Shown piece after piece: positions 12,494-24,547 of a stretch of DNA of 64,000 bases; position 1 is the first letter of the stretch; the number at the start of each line of letters is the position of its first letter. Both the position numbers and the translations under genes were made by a program. Origin of the DNA: Daucus carota subsp. sativus (Eukaryota; Streptophyta; Magnoliopsida; Apiales; Apiaceae); contig NC_030383.2 in assembly GCF_001625215.2 (NCBI RefSeq), forward strand, positions 5,034,779 through 5,098,778, written 5' to 3'. The notes beneath the pieces were generated by a model. It was given only the letters and a program-made list of their open reading frames with translations, did no database searches and had not been told where the DNA came from.

Positions 12494-12502
12494 TATATAT
12501 AC
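12494..12502 (+). promoter_or_regulatory. Candidate TATA box of the carbonic anhydrase gene
   Basis: TATATATAC lies about 80 bp before the start codon at 12583. It is the closest TATA-like sequence, but no transcription start is known. Confidence 0.4.
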
Positions 12503-12582
12503 AGGTATATAGTGCATTCTACCCATCAGCAATAACTTGCAGAAGTGTAACATCATAGCTAGCAAGCTCTGGTACGAAGTAA

Positions 12583-14951
12583 ATGGCTTCTTCAGCATTC
12601 TCATTCTTCCTCGCAATGTCCTTTATCATGCTCAACAGTGCATTTTCTGTTCATTACTCTCAAAGTAAGGATCTCTCACCCTCTGTTTCTCTCCCTCGCC
12701 CCCCCCCCTCCCTGTATACACCGGCACTGAAGTGGCCTAGGAGCCTAGGATACTAGGGGCTGCGGCTTCTAATACATGACCCTCTTAGCTATTTACATGA
12801 CTTACATGTAAGGTTATTAGTTATCTATTGGACTAGATCATTAATAACTTATTTCTAAATATATTGTATAGTAAATTTTTGGTATTATTAAGTTCCATGA
12901 GTGTGATGGATATTTCTTATGTAGGAAAATATGAACACACACACACACTAATTCTATCTCCAAGTTTTTCTTTGAGATTGACTCTAAATATTAAACCTTT
13001 CACTCATTTGTGCAAGTTTTTAAATGGATCAGAGATGCAGGAGGCAAATAAATTTGGTTATACTGGAGGTATCGGGCCTAACAAGTGGGCTAGCTTAAAC
13101 CCGAACTTTTCACTATGCTCTCATGGAAAAGCTCAGTCTCCAATCGACATTGCTACACACAAGGCTTTCCTTGATAAGACTCTGAAACCTTTGATTAGAG
13201 TCTATCACGCTTCAAATGCTACTTTGGTCGATAATGGTTTCAATGTTGGGGTTAGTTTGTAATTTGTTTTCCTGCATGTATCATTCATCTTCTTACTATT
13301 CTGTTATCCACTCAATCAGTCACAGATCTCAAGACACCTGACATTATTCAACTTAATTCTTATATCCAACTTGATTCTTATAATGCAGATACGTTTTAAT
13401 GGAAATGTTGGAGGATTTAGCATAGACGGCAAAAAGTACACTCTTCTGCAGATGCACTGGCATTCTCCGTCTGAGCACCGACTTAATGGACGCTTGTATG
13501 TTCATTTTGATTTCACTTTTTCTAAAAAAAATTTTGGACAAGTCTAATGTTACTTAATAATTGTTATTTCATTGGAATCGTTAGAGTTTGTTCTGTTTAT
13601 GAATAATCCAGGTATACTCACACTCATTATTCAACAAGAACTTGAACATTTATATGAGCAAAAAAATAGCCATGTGGTCTGCTCCTGTAACTACATAAGG
13701 TCACAAGCAGAACATGTAAAGAGGGGTATACTTGATCTGGAGTTCAATACTTGTCTACACACGGGTGCACTGTATCTGCAACTTGCAGATATACCCCTTT
13801 GTTTTGTGTGAAGAATTATTTTGACCTGACAAAGCAATTCCTATATATACAGTACTGCTGAATAATTATACATATAAAAATAATGACTTATTTTGAGGTT
13901 TCTGTTAACTAGTTTTGGTTGAGTTGGTAACTTAACATGGCACCAGATCTCAAATTTAGAAGAGGTTTTGCAATCAAATCCTCTGGCCCTATTGCTGATC
14001 CACTTGTCCGAGTCAGGAATTTTTTAAACGATATGGGAATAAATTAGGGGATTATACAAACAATTTGAGAATGATAGTGATCTGACTAATATATTGTCCC
14101 TAATAAAATATTATAAATATTAAGGGGAATGTGTAATATGCACAAGAGAGGAAGTTGTTATAAGAACATAGAGATTATAGACTAGAGCCTCATATTTCAG
14201 ATGTTTATTTTTCTACTTGCAGTTTTATTATGTTAAAATGTTCAGTCATCTCATATACAAAGATGCAGAATCTGTATCTGATTTACAGTTGTGTAACTCG
14301 TCTTGCTAAAACAGAATGGATGCGGAGCTTCATATAGTTCACAAGGCCGATGATGGCAGCATTGCTGTTGTTGCAGTTCTCTACAAGGACGGTGATACTG
14401 ATCCTCTACTCGCGAAGGTACACATCTGCTGTGTATTAATCACAGCACTTGGCCGGATCAAATACATCTGTTTTAGAAAAATAAAGAATTTGAAAGTCTT
14501 CATATTTTAACTAGCTAGCTTGTGATCAATTTTATATATGAAAACAGATACAGAGTAAGTTAGCCGAACTGACATACGATCGCTATGCTAAAAGAGAAGA
14601 GGGTCCTGAAATTGTACTGGCAACATTTAGCACAAAGCAAATGAGGCGAAAGAGCCACAAATATTACAGATACCGAGGTTCTTTCACCACTCCCCCATGC
14701 ACTGAGAACGTCATCTGGAACATTCTTGGCAAGGTACTACTTTTACGCGATTCATCCTGTAGAAGCTGTTCATTCGCTAAATTTCTTATCAATTCATTAA
14801 CATACTCGGGGTTATCCTATAGGTAAGGTCAATATCTAAACAACAAGTAGACGCCCTGAGGGGTCCTCTGGATATTGCTTGCAAGCGCAATGCAAGACCC
14901 GTGCAACCACTAAACGGACGAGTAATTGAGCTCTATGATGAAGATCAGTAA
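12583..14951 (+). CDS. Alpha-type carbonic anhydrase, secreted, complete, six exons
   Basis: Exons are 12583-12664, 13033-13250, 13389-13495, 14315-14417, 14548-14733 and 14823-14951. All introns are GT-AG and the sum is 825 nt (274 residues). The protein begins with a hydrophobic signal peptide (SAFSFFLAMSFIMLNSAFS). The alpha-CA domain follows: YTGGIGPNKW, then a disulfide Cys in LCSHGKAQSPIDI. The three zinc-binding histidines lie in LLQMHWHSPSEH (two) and DAELHIVH (one), the second disulfide Cys in FTTPPCTENVIW, and the C-terminal VQPLNGRVI. The enzyme hydrates CO2 reversibly. Plant alpha-CAs usually enter the secretory pathway and reach the apoplast or plastid. All zinc ligands are present, so it should be active. 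Exon 2 begins at 13033 rather than at a nearer AG because only that choice keeps the frame. The gene is tail to tail with the one ending at 15270. Confidence 0.93.
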
Positions 14952-15269
14952 GGGAGTACTACATATATATGTATACAAAGAGAAATGTAGCGGAGTATAT
15001 GTGTGCTAGCTAATGTAACTTCATCAAAAATAACAAGAATTCGCAAGTGCCTAGAGCTTCTACGAGGCTAATATGAGGCTTTTCATTTTCCAGTTCTGAG
15101 TTCCTTCTTCAACAGGGATTTTTTCTTTGTTAAATTTTCGCAGAATTTGTAAATTTTGGAGTTCAATTACCAAATTCAATAGTAAAACGACAGCAGCTCA
15201 TTCAAAAACAAATCAGTTCCAAGTCACAACAGCTACAAAACAAGCAAAATATTACTAAAACAAATGACT

Positions 15270-16049
15270 TCAATTCCGCCTTGTTGATCCACACCTTTTA
15301 AGTTCCATGCTTCGTCCTGAATCACCGGACAGTCTTGCTCCATCGCCTTGATCCATCTCATAAGACCTCCTGCCAGATGAAAATCGCGCCATTCCTCCCA
15401 AACCAGGCGCCATCACCACCTCATTCCGCCCTACACTCTCCTTGTTTTCTCTTGCCTTCTTCTTGCATGTCCCCGACAATCCATCAGCCTTAATAACTGA
15501 CCGATCACCCCTGTTTAGCCCAAACAACGCCAACAAATTCGCGCAAAAGCCCTTTTTCTTCCCCTGCTTTGCCTTCTCCTCTGCCTCTGGCCTACGACGT
15601 CGACTTCTCTTGGATCTAACTCTGCCTACACAAGACACCTTAGGCGACGACGGCTCCTTCATCTGCGCCCTCGCCTTCTCAATCGACTCAGACCTCTTCG
15701 GAGGAAACAATCTAACATTAGTCACTTTACTTCTCCGCATATCAAACTGATTATTCTTCTGAGTCTTCGGCAATCCTATGATCACAGCTTTAGGCTTCTT
15801 CGCGAACCTCTGCGAGCTTGACTTGGAGTTATTACGAATAGCTGCATTACGTTTAGCAGAATCTTTGCGCTCCAGCACAGCGTTACGGTCTAGCCAATCG
15901 AACTCCGCGTTTCTGGACAACAGAATTGAGTCGGGTAGCTTTTCGACATGGTTGTGATCAGTTTCATCAAGTGGTTCGCATGCAATCTTGCGGCCGCTGC
16001 TCCCGACTCTACAAACTGCAACCAAGGCTTCGAGATCGACCTGCGGCAT
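15270..16049 (-). CDS. Syringolide-induced 14-1-1-like protein, complete, single exon
   Basis: An intronless 259-residue basic protein starts MPQVDLEALVAVC. The segment EPSSPKVSCVGRVRSKRSRR is the hallmark of a plant family related to soybean syringolide-induced protein 14-1-1. A basic run (SKRSRRRRPEAEEKAKQGKK) just after it could serve as a nuclear localisation signal, and GFCANLLALFGLNRG is a short hydrophobic patch. The N-terminal region contains PDSILLSRNAEFDWLDRNAVLERKDS, also seen in the family. The function is unknown; the soybean member was found as a defence-elicitor-induced transcript. GC content is well above the flanks. The stop codon lies 319 bp past the end of the convergent carbonic anhydrase gene. 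Confidence 0.8.
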   Translation of the reverse strand: MPQVDLEALVAVCRVGSSGRKIACEPLDETDHNHVEKLPDSILLSRNAEFDWLDRNAVLERKDSAKRNAAIRNNSKSSSQRFAKKPKAVIIGLPKTQKNNQFDMRRSKVTNVRLFPPKRSESIEKARAQMKEPSSPKVSCVGRVRSKRSRRRRPEAEEKAKQGKKKGFCANLLALFGLNRGDRSVIKADGLSGTCKKKARENKESVGRNEVVMAPGLGGMARFSSGRRSYEMDQGDGARLSGDSGRSMELKRCGSTRRN

Positions 16050-16177
16050 CTAGGCTAACCTAAAGAGAAAATGGATTGGAAATTTTGTAGTTTAGAGAAG
16101 AAAAGAGCGGAGAAAAATAGAGGGGGTGGCTGGTAAGCTTAAAAAGCAATGTGCATGAAGGTGGTTAAGAAGTTAAG

Positions 16178-16438
16178 AGCATTTCCGTGCCTATAAAACC
16201 AATTTGAATGAGCAATCATTCTCGTCTATAATTATATTCAATCTCTTTGGACAACAAGTTTTCAAATCATATTAAAATAATATATTTTATTTATAATTAA
16301 AAATAATTATTATATATCATTTCTAATATATATAACACATATTGTTAGAATATAATCTTTTTTAAATTTTACAAATTTGACATAATATTTTACAAATTCA
16401 ATTTAACTAATTATTTATAATCAAACACCGAAATGCTT
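16178..16438. mobile_element. Probable MITE (about 260 bp)
   Basis: The ends AGAGCATTTCCGTG (left) and CACCGAAATGCTT (right) are near-perfect inverted repeats flanked by TTA/TAC. The interior is AT-rich and non-coding. It lies just upstream of the gene ending at 16049. Confidence 0.6.
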
Positions 16439-16650
16439 TACTTGTGCGTGTTGGGTGAAGAAAATTTGAATTAGTAGCTGAAAGATTATTGTGATTTGTA
16501 GTCTGTGAGATTGACTTATGGAAATTAAGGGGGATAGTCAATACTAGTGGGTGGTGCGATTTGGTTGTATATCAACTTTCCAAGTAAACCCGCTTGCTTT
16601 TCTCTTTGGTGGGGAAGTCAATAATATTTACCAAAATTATTTGTTTCTTA

Positions 16651-17202
16651 CTTCCTCCGTCCCATTTTGTATGAGCTGGTTTGACTTTCACGGAGATTAA
16701 GAAAAAGATAGTAAATGTAGTTGAAAAGTGGGTAAAATGGTGGAACCTATCGATATTTAATACTCCTTCTGTCCCATTTTAACTGATGTTTGACTTTTTA
16801 ACACGTATATTGAGGTGTAAAAAAACAATATCTACACTCAATAAAAAATTTCAATTCTTATATCAAATAAAAGTTTAGACTCTAAACTTTTATTTGATAT
16901 AAATTTTATAAAAAATAATTACGTTTAGATGTAATTTTTTTAACATCTTAAAATGCGTGTAAAAAAGTCAAAAGCAGTTAAAATGGGACAGAGGGAGTAA
17001 TAGATTTGAGATAATGGAGGAAAGTAGTGGGTGTAATAGTGTTTATTTATTAAAAAGAGAGTATAAAATATAGAGGTAGTGGGTGTAATAGTGAAAAATA
17101 GTGTTCAAAAATAGTAAGTATTATGGGTTGATTTTTTTAGGACGTCCCAAAAAGAAATGAGATAAAAAGAAAATGAGGTCACATAAAATGAGACGGAGGA
17201 AG
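16651..17202. mobile_element. Stowaway-type MITE carrying a nested MITE
   Basis: The outer ends CTTCCTCCGTCCC and GAGACGGAGGAAG are flanked by TA. The outer element shares blocks with the MITE at 5188-5501, including TAGATTTGAGATAATGGAGG and GTAGTGGGTGTAATAGTG. Compared with that copy it is interrupted at 16763-16997 by a second element. Confidence 0.85.
16763..16997. mobile_element. Inner Stowaway-type MITE (235 bp)
   Basis: The ends CTCCTTCTGTCCCATTTTAA and TTAAAATGGGACAGAGGGAG are inverted repeats flanked by TA. The central part also folds back (AAAGTTTAGACTCTAAACTTT). The break falls inside sequence that is continuous in the related MITE at 5188-5501, which shows that this is the later insertion. 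Confidence 0.85.
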
Positions 17203-17347
17203 TACTATCTTATTGAGCAAGTAAACTGAGTTATGAAATTCATACCAAGAAGTTTGCGATTTGTTTTGCTGATTTATGAAAGTTGAGGGCTGAGGGTTAT
17301 GATTGCTTGATTGATATAACTGTAAATCGGGAAGACGTTACAACTAA

Positions 17348-17802
17348 GAGAATCTCCAACCATACAAACCCTTTAACTAAAAAGTGAATTGACATTTCAA
17401 ATATAAAAAATTTAGCCAATCTGTTGAAAAAATCATACTCCAACCACATGAATCTATTGTCTATAATTTTAGCCAACCTCCTGTGGATGGTTATATTTGT
17501 CGAACCTGTAAGAACCACATGAACCTATTGTCTATAATTTTAGCCAACCTCCTGTGGATGGTTATATTTGTCGAACCTGTAAGAAATCTGTGAGATGATT
17601 GCACATCATTTTTTACCATATTAAACTGATATATTCTATTTTAACAAACTAAAATATTAATAACATTTTATTTTTAAATTATAGCCAACCAGTATAGCCA
17701 ATACCATTGAAGTACAATCTCTTACAGGTTCAGCAAATTTTACATAATGTTTTACAGGTTCAATTTAGCCAACGATTATAGCCAACACTGTTGGAGATGC
17801 TC
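17348..17802. mobile_element. PIF/Harbinger-type MITE with internal 71-bp duplication
   Basis: Inverted ends GAGAATCTCCAACC and GTTGGAGATGCTC are flanked by TAA on both sides. A 71-bp unit beginning ACCACATGAA is tandemly duplicated at 17443-17513 and 17514-17584, with one visible difference. Confidence 0.75.
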
Positions 17803-19368
17803 TAAAAGCATTTTCAACTTTACAAAATTCTTAGCTAAAAATCATTAAATATATATTATCGATATTCCTCTTGATTATAATGTATATCTATTTAACAATT
17901 TAATATAATAATTATATATTATTTTTATAATATAATCAAGTAATAAAATTAATATTATTTAAGCATAATATGCGACAAGTTTTACATAAACGCTCTAAGA
18001 CCCCGATTCCGAGTTATAAATAGGGAGGAAAAAAACTGAAAAGGAATTAAACTTATATAACTTTTTCACTCCTATTTGTGCTTTCGAGTTTTTTAAAGGG
18101 AGGAAAGCAAGTGAAAATGAATACAAATATAACATAATTTCACTCCAAAATTTTCTTTTTAAAAGTGAGGTGAAAGTTCATTTACTTTCATTTACATTCA
18201 CTTGTTTTCTCTCCTGAAAAAACTCGTGAGCAAGCAGGTACATCAGGCTGAGTCTTTACGAAAAGTAAAACTCAAAACGAATCTTAGACATGTTCAATTA
18301 TTCAACTAAAAGGGTAAAAAAGTTTCTAAAGATTAAAGTTATGTTCAAACTGTTTTGCGGACTTCTTAGCAATCAGATGTATAAGCACTAAATGTAAACT
18401 AAATTACATGCATATTTGTTAAAAGTATAACAGATTCAGACCTTGGTCGAGGAACTCTTTATCCTTGGTCAAGTCCATTTTTTAAAAATAAGTAATACGT
18501 TCCTCACAATCATATAAAATATTTAAACATTAAATGCCTTTTTCCGGTGGCCGATACCAATCTTATAAATGCTTAGAAAATATATACAAAAGGGGTAAAG
18601 TAATGACGAAAAGCTTTGACAAGAAACATCCAAAATGCTACAACTGTTAAAGCCCTGCACGCCAACCAGAAGATGCAAATGGTCTTTGTGCTTTGACGAT
18701 TCTACAACTGCGAGTGGTCTGCGGGTCCGGTGTGGTCCCACAACAAATGAATAATTAAACTATACCTTCCAAATATAAGATTTGGACAATTAGCAATGTT
18801 TACAACATAGCTCAAAGAAGAGTTTCGTTCTAATCGGGTGTTTAGCTCGTTTCGCTTATGTATAAATCGGATAAATTTATATAACGAATTTATAAGTCAA
18901 CTTCGACTTGAAGTCAAAATAAAGTTGAGAATCCTAACTTCTTATTTATAAACAATAAACACTTAACAAACCAAATGGCCTCTAAAATAAACACATTATA
19001 ATGACCTATTTAAACACAGGTGAAATATGCTAATACCATTTTGCTAATTTACTAGAATCCCTAACCCCTTAATAATATGCAATTATCATTTTTGACTTGC
19101 AAGTTGTTACCTCACACGCCTGAACTGTATAATTCGCCAGATAAATGCAATGTTGGCAATCCTAATCTGTTTATAATTTGAGCAAGTTAATTCCTTTTAC
19201 AAACCCGAGGAGTACACAGCGTGCAAGTAAAATTAGTATGAACAATCTGTCCTGGTTTTTACATAAAGGCAGTCCAGTTTGATCTGGTTACTCTAGTTCG
19301 AGTGCACGACAACATCTTACGAAGGTCACAACACTGGGGATTCTCCTCAACTGAACATACATTTCTTA
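17803..19368. other. AT-rich spacer
   Basis: No gene is supported. The open frame at 18523-18741 (-) has no recognisable domain. Parts around 18010-18240 show inverted blocks (CACTCCTATTTG, AAAGTGAGGTGAAAG) that may be a decayed MITE. Confidence 0.45.
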
Positions 19369-19751
19369 GAGAAGTCCAAAGGTGCCCTAAAATCATGTCC
19401 TAAATCAAAATTTAAGGCATTTGAAGTAAAATGGTACTCCAACAGTATCCTAGTGGTGCCTCAAAACACTAGGACATCTAACAAATGCCTTATTTTTGAG
19501 GCACAATCATGCATGCCCTAAACCATTTCTATCAATAAAATATTAGCTTACTCACATTCCAACACACCTCTCTTCTCTTTCTTTTTCACTTCCCTCCAAC
19601 TATAATTCAAATATACTATTATTTAAATAATAAGGCACAATAATAAGGCATATTGTTGGAGTTGTTATATTAAAATGATGTCCTAAATCACTAGGACATT
19701 ATTTTTTATTATATATATAGGGCACTTCCAATGACATTGTTGGACTTGCTC
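19369..19751. mobile_element. PIF/Harbinger (Tourist)-type MITE (383 bp)
   Basis: The ends GAGAAGTCCAAAGGTGCCC (left) and ACATTGTTGGACTTGCTC (right) are inverted repeats flanked on both sides by TTA. The interior contains CCTAGTG and ACTAGGAC palindromic blocks shared with the copy at 9210-9549. Confidence 0.78.
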
Positions 19752-19792
19752 TTAGGAGATGTTAAGGTGAGGTGCTACTATCCTAGAGGGTG

Positions 19793-20647
19793 CAGGGGCG
19801 GAACTAGGGGGGGGGGCAGAGGGGGGCTTGAGCCCCGGCTAGACCAAAAAAATTTAATAATTTTTTTTTATTTTAGTCATAGATATATTATAAAATAAAG
19901 AAAAGAAAATTTTTGAGCCCCGGATAATTTTTTGAGCCCCGGAGATACCTTATAACACATAATTCAGGGCACTTAGAATGTGTCCAGGAGATACCTTATA
20001 ACACATCCTAAGTCATAATTTAGGGTATTTGATGAAAAATGTTGATCCAACAATGTCCTAGTGATGCCTTGTATCATTAGGACAACCTCCTCCGATCTTA
20101 TTTATAAGGCACCTCTCTTTCCTTGCTCTATACTATATTTTCTAATAAATTTTTATGCATACTCTCTTTTTCTCTCTACTTTGGACTTGCTCGTAGTTTA
20201 AAGACAGATTAACAAATACTCCCTTCATCTCAATTTAGATGAGATTTTTACTCATTTCACGTATATTAAAGAGTATCAAAAGATTGTTCTTTTTTCTATT
20301 TCTGCCCATATTTATTGCGTTGACTTTCTATAACATTAGCTAGATAGTATATTAGAAATGCTAAATAAGAAAGGGTAAGAATGGAAGATTGTTGATAAAT
20401 GTGCATGGAAAAAAAAAGAGACCTAACTATTTCGGAATAAAAAATTTTCTCAAAAGGATCATCTAATTTGGGATGGAGGGAGTACATTCAAAAAGATACA
20501 CTCATAAGTCATACGCACTCACTTGACAATCCCCTAGCTCAAAATCTCACTACTATATATTCATTCAGCCGCGAACCCACGACAACTTACTCAGCTGCGC
20601 TTTCGAATTTGAGCCCCCCCTGGAATTTAGTCCTAGTTCCGCCACTG
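19793..20647. mobile_element. Non-autonomous hAT element (855 bp) with 8-bp target duplication
   Basis: The ends CAGGGGCGGAACTAGG and CCTAGTTCCGCCACTG form an inverted repeat. The 8-bp sequence AGAGGGTG directly flanks both sides (19785-19792 and 20648-20655), which is diagnostic for hAT transposition. The interior has repeated GAGCCCCGG blocks and no coding capacity. A Stowaway-type MITE is nested at 20219-20482. Confidence 0.9.
20219..20482. mobile_element. Stowaway-type MITE nested in the hAT element
   Basis: The ends CTCCCTTCATCTCAATTTAGATG and CTAATTTGGGATGGAGGGAG are inverted repeats flanked by TA. It is entirely within the hAT element and therefore inserted later. Confidence 0.82.
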
Positions 20648-20655
20648 AGAGGGTG

Positions 20656-21207
20656 CACCTCTTAAGCAACTCATAAGTATACAACTTGGACCAAAAAGAA
20701 CCACATGACAACATTAATATAAGATTTAATTTACAGATCTCTAACTCTGTTAATTATTAAGAAGTTTCCATCTTACTCGGCAGAATGACTGATACACATG
20801 TATTCAGCATCCACCAAGAAACACTCTATGCAGCATTATTCATAAGTTAACAATTTAACATAGGACTCACTCAGCATGTTAGAACTAGCACAAATGGCAA
20901 AACTTGGGGAAAGCACATTAACAAAATAAACAATATTACAAACAAGCACTTCTCAGACCCAACCCAAATAATGTGAAGTAGTTAACTATGGAACACTATA
21001 ATACCAGAAAGGCATAAATTGTTATACTTGCAGAAATAGAAAAAGCACCATTGATATATTACTTGACAAAAACCGACAAAACCAATATCAAAGATAAGCA
21101 TCATAATAACCTACATTAACATTACCACTATATTCCATCTAAAACACTAGTCTCTTCGTAGCAATCACCACAAGCCCATTACATAAAGTAACAATCACCA
21201 CCTCGCC
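20656..21207. other. Spacer and 3' region of the RPA14 gene
   Basis: AT-rich sequence without a gene. The right part should be the 3' untranslated region and terminator of the RPA subunit gene, whose stop codon is at 21208-21210. Confidence 0.5.
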
Positions 21208-21625
21208 TCAAATAAACAGGTGCTTGTACTCCCCATTCGCAAGCTTGCAAAGCTGATTATAGTTCAGCAAATCTGCCAAAACAACCAAAAAAACAAAATC
21301 ACATACAAACCAAAACCTAATCCCCAAATTCATCGAAATCAAAAAATTATCCCAAATTCTCAATCATACCAAAATTATCCCCAAAATTAGTCCCGATATC
21401 AGCACGAATAGACTGAGCCCCATCAGCAATCCCGATGATCTCGACAAACGTAGTGAGAGGCGCCGGAAGCTGCCCTGTCACTACAATTTGCTGATCATCG
21501 CAGGATTTCCCCACAACGCCACCTCCATCGGTGCGTAAAACCTGAATCACAGTGCGGACTCTCCGTCCCACAAACATCCGGAGAAGCTCTCCGTTAACAA
21601 ATGCCGCTGGATTTGATGTATCCAT
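21208..21625 (-). CDS. RPA3: Replication protein A 14-kDa subunit (RPA3), complete, two exons
   Basis: Exon 1 is 21370-21625 and exon 2 is 21208-21272; the 97-bp intron has GT and AG ends and the joined frame gives 106 residues. The protein starts MDTSNPAAFVNGELLRMFVG and contains VRTVIQVLRTD, DDQQIVVTGQLPAPL and TNFGDNFD, then NYNQLCKLANGEYKHLFI at the end. This matches plant RPA3/RPA14 proteins over their whole length. RPA3 is the small OB-fold subunit of the heterotrimer that coats single-stranded DNA in replication, repair and recombination. The longer frame from further upstream is not used because the family starts at MDTS. A GT donor near 21842 and an AG near 21630 suggest an additional intron in the 5' untranslated region. 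Confidence 0.93.
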
Positions 21626-21842
21626 TTCCTTCAAACACAAACACAAATAAAAACATCAACAAAATACATACAGGCATAATCAAATTGATAGCGCCATTTT
21701 CTTAATTATTTTGTTGTATTACCAATATGTGATTGAATAATTGGTGTTTTAAATGATGAATGAAACCCTAGGTTTGATGATTAAAAATAAATAAAATGGA
21801 AACAATTATAGAGATTAGAGATGCGTATAATTGAGTGATTTA

Positions 21843-22768
21843 CCTGATTAATTGAAGCGTCGTGTGTGATTAAAGTGAGTGAAGAGGAACGTTTGAAAGT
21901 AGCTGCAGATGTGTTTGTGTATATAGATGGAGTGGCTTGGGTGTGTAATGGCGGTAAGAATTCCCGCCTTTGTTATTTCGTATGGGCCGGGTTACTTGCT
22001 TCTTGGACCACTGTCTCGAGACCGAGCTGACCCAAAAAGATGTCAGGATATCAAAGAGAAGCGGAACTGTGTGTTAGGAGGAGTATCTCTTATTCAATCA
22101 GAAAATCATTGTTAGGATCGATTTTTACGCACTAAAATAGAACGATGTTTTGATACGAGAATAAAAAAAATAATAATAATAATTGTTATTATTATTATTT
22201 TAAAATAATAATAATGATAATTAGTTAACTAGATTTAATTTATATATTATTATTACTATTATTATGTTTAACTGAGAATATTATTGTTGAATTATACTTC
22301 TTTATTAAAAATATAGAATATATTCTTTTAGTTTAACAAAAAAACGATGAGAAATAATAACATTTTAATAATAATATTTTGTCAAAACTTTATTATAAAC
22401 TGAATAAGTTTAAATAATTATTTTTGTTTAATAATATTATATTCAAATTTTTATATAAAATCCATATTAGACCAATGTTATAAGAAAGAGGAATATAGAA
22501 AAAACATTATTCAAATTATTTTCTTAATAAATAAAAGTATAATAATTATTTAAAATGTATTAAATAATAAATTTATAATTTAGTTAAACAATATGACGGA
22601 GGAGTACAAAACTCCCTTCTGGTAGCCAAACAAATTTATTGTACTTCCATGTAGTTTCAATGGAAGGAAGGTATAACTTTCTTAGATGTACATATACCAA
22701 ATGGTAATTAAGTCCAAATTCCAAATGCCCTAAAAACGGAGTTTGTACATACCTAACACGTAACTCAG
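21843..22768. other. RPA14 promoter and AT-rich spacer
   Basis: The first part is the presumed promoter of the RPA subunit gene. From about 22150 to 22600 the sequence is nearly pure A/T with runs of AAT and ATT. No gene is supported. It ends at the target duplication of the MULE. Confidence 0.5.
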
Positions 22769-22778
22769 GTAATACGTG
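22769..22778. repeat. Left target-site duplication of the MULE
   Basis: GTAATACGTG occurs directly before the left end and again directly after the right end at 29707-29716. Mutator-like elements make duplications of 8-11 bp, usually 9. Confidence 0.92.
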
Positions 22779-22910
22779 GGCTCCCTCTCATTTCTAACCA
22801 ATTTATTCAACCACTTTTCAAAACTAACCAGTTTTTTTTCGAGCTTTCAAAACTAACCAGTCTAAATGAGGGGAGAAAACGCGACCTGAACGAAAAACTT
22901 TTTACAGCAC

Positions 22911-23132
22911 GGGTCGCGCTTTGAAACAGCGACCCAAACACAAAAAACCCCGTTCAGGTCGCTGTTTCAAAGAGAGACCCAAACACAAAAAACCCCGTTG
23001 GGGTCGCTCTTTCAAAGAGAGACCCATGCTGTAAAAAGTTCCATATGGGTCGCCCTTTGAAAGAGCGACCCATATGGGTTATTTTAAAAAAAAAAATTCA
23101 AAAATCGGAAAATATTATTTCAAAGGGCGACC
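22911..23132. repeat. Hairpin array in the left TIR
   Basis: Four 25-bp near-palindromes of the form GGGTCGC-N2-TTTSAAA-N2-GCGACCC lie at 22911-22935, 22956-22980, 23001-23025 and 23047-23071, with a half unit at 23118-23132. The right TIR has two full units and one half, so the number differs between ends. They are good candidates for transposase binding sites. Confidence 0.85.
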
Positions 23133-23679
23133 CATATTATTTATATTATAATATTTCATAATATAATTTATATAATGATATAATGTAAAAATATTTTATA
23201 TTATATAGTGATACATTATTTGTGATATTATATTTTATATTATTATATTATGTAATGATATAATATAATATTATAGATTGTAATATTATATTTTTTAATT
23301 TAATTTAATTCGGAAATATTTTTTCCTTTATCTAATTTTTACCTAATATTTTTTTATTTACCTAATATTTATAGTTTATTAATTATTTATCTAATATTTA
23401 AAGTTTTATTTACCTAATATTAAAATGTGATGCAGAGAATTATTTTTTGAGGAGTGTGCAAATAATTTTGATTGTATGGTCACATCTAAGGCAGTAGGTT
23501 TTTTAGCTTTTTATTACAAAACATTGATTTAACACTGGACAAAGCTGCCAACTTCATTGAAATCATTCAAGAATTCAATAAGCCAGCCTGTTGTTACTGC
23601 TCAAATATTCACTTTTTTGCTGAGAGGACGTTTTTCTGCAAATCCATTAAGTAGAGAAAGCAATCTGCATCAAATATTC

Positions 23680-24094
23680 AAGCCTGTTTGCAATTATGAT
23701 TTTTTGAAAAGTGTGCATCATCTGTTTGCACTTATGAGCTCGTTTAAAGTCATGCAATTATGTGTTTTTAAACAGTGTGCAATAGCTTTTTTCGTATTGT
23801 CACATCCTCACATTTAACACATAGTGCAGCATGCAATAATATCAATGGATTTATGCAGTAGCTTGTTCAGAGAATCATTCATTACTTTATTGCTCATTGA
23901 TAGATTGACTGCATACCAATAAGTGGACACAAAAATTGCATGCACTATTGAAGCACAGTGGTTAACTTTGAAATTCGTCCTTAAAAGCTGAAGCATTTGA
24001 AATTCATCCTTAAAAGTCTCAATTTAATTTAACGGTTATATAATATAAAATATATAATGTAAATAATAAATATATATATAAATTAAAGATTGAA

Positions 24095-24126
<32 letters not shown>

Positions 24127-24547
24127 TTATTTATATATATATATATTATATATATGTGTGTATATATGTATATTATTTAATGTATTTTTCTAAAGAGTGT
24201 GAAAAAAATTTAAAACGTATGGTCAAATCATCTGTTTGCAATTATGATTTTTTTGAAAGTGTGCATCATCTGTTTGCAATTATGAGCTCGTTTAAAGTCA
24301 TGCAATTATGTGTTTTTAAACAGTGTGCAATAGCTTTTTCCGTATTGTCACATCCTCACATTTAACACATAGTGCAGCATGCAATAATATCAATGGATTT
24401 ATGCAGTAGCTTGTTCAGAGAATCATTCATTACTTTATTGCTCATTGATAGATTGACTGCATACCAATAAGTGGACACAAAAATTGCATGCACTATTGAA
24501 GCACAGTGGTTAACTTTGAAATTCGTCCTTAAAAGCTGAAGCATTTG
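23680..24547 (+). repeat. Direct duplication of about 320 bp upstream of the transposase
   Basis: Copy 1 (about 23680-23999) and copy 2 (about 24228-24547) share nearly the same sequence, from TTTGCAATTATGATTTTT to GAAGCATTTG. A highly AT-rich segment with a long TA run (24060-24180) separates them. They lie between the left TIR and the transposase start, so they may hold its promoter. Confidence 0.85.

Larger units (their letters stand above)
9550..12582. other. Long spacer upstream of the carbonic anhydrase gene
   Basis: No gene is supported. An open frame at 11621-11857 (+) shows no domain. A unit of about 104 bp is duplicated in tandem at 11421-11524 and 11525-11620, the copies having diverged by roughly a fifth; both contain GAAGACAAGTGTCTC. 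The last 90 bp include a TATA-like run. Confidence 0.5.

Noticed and set aside
18523-18741. 72-residue open frame (-)
   Set aside because: No recognisable family and low GC in its second half. The more regular first half could be an old gene fragment, but nothing confirms it.
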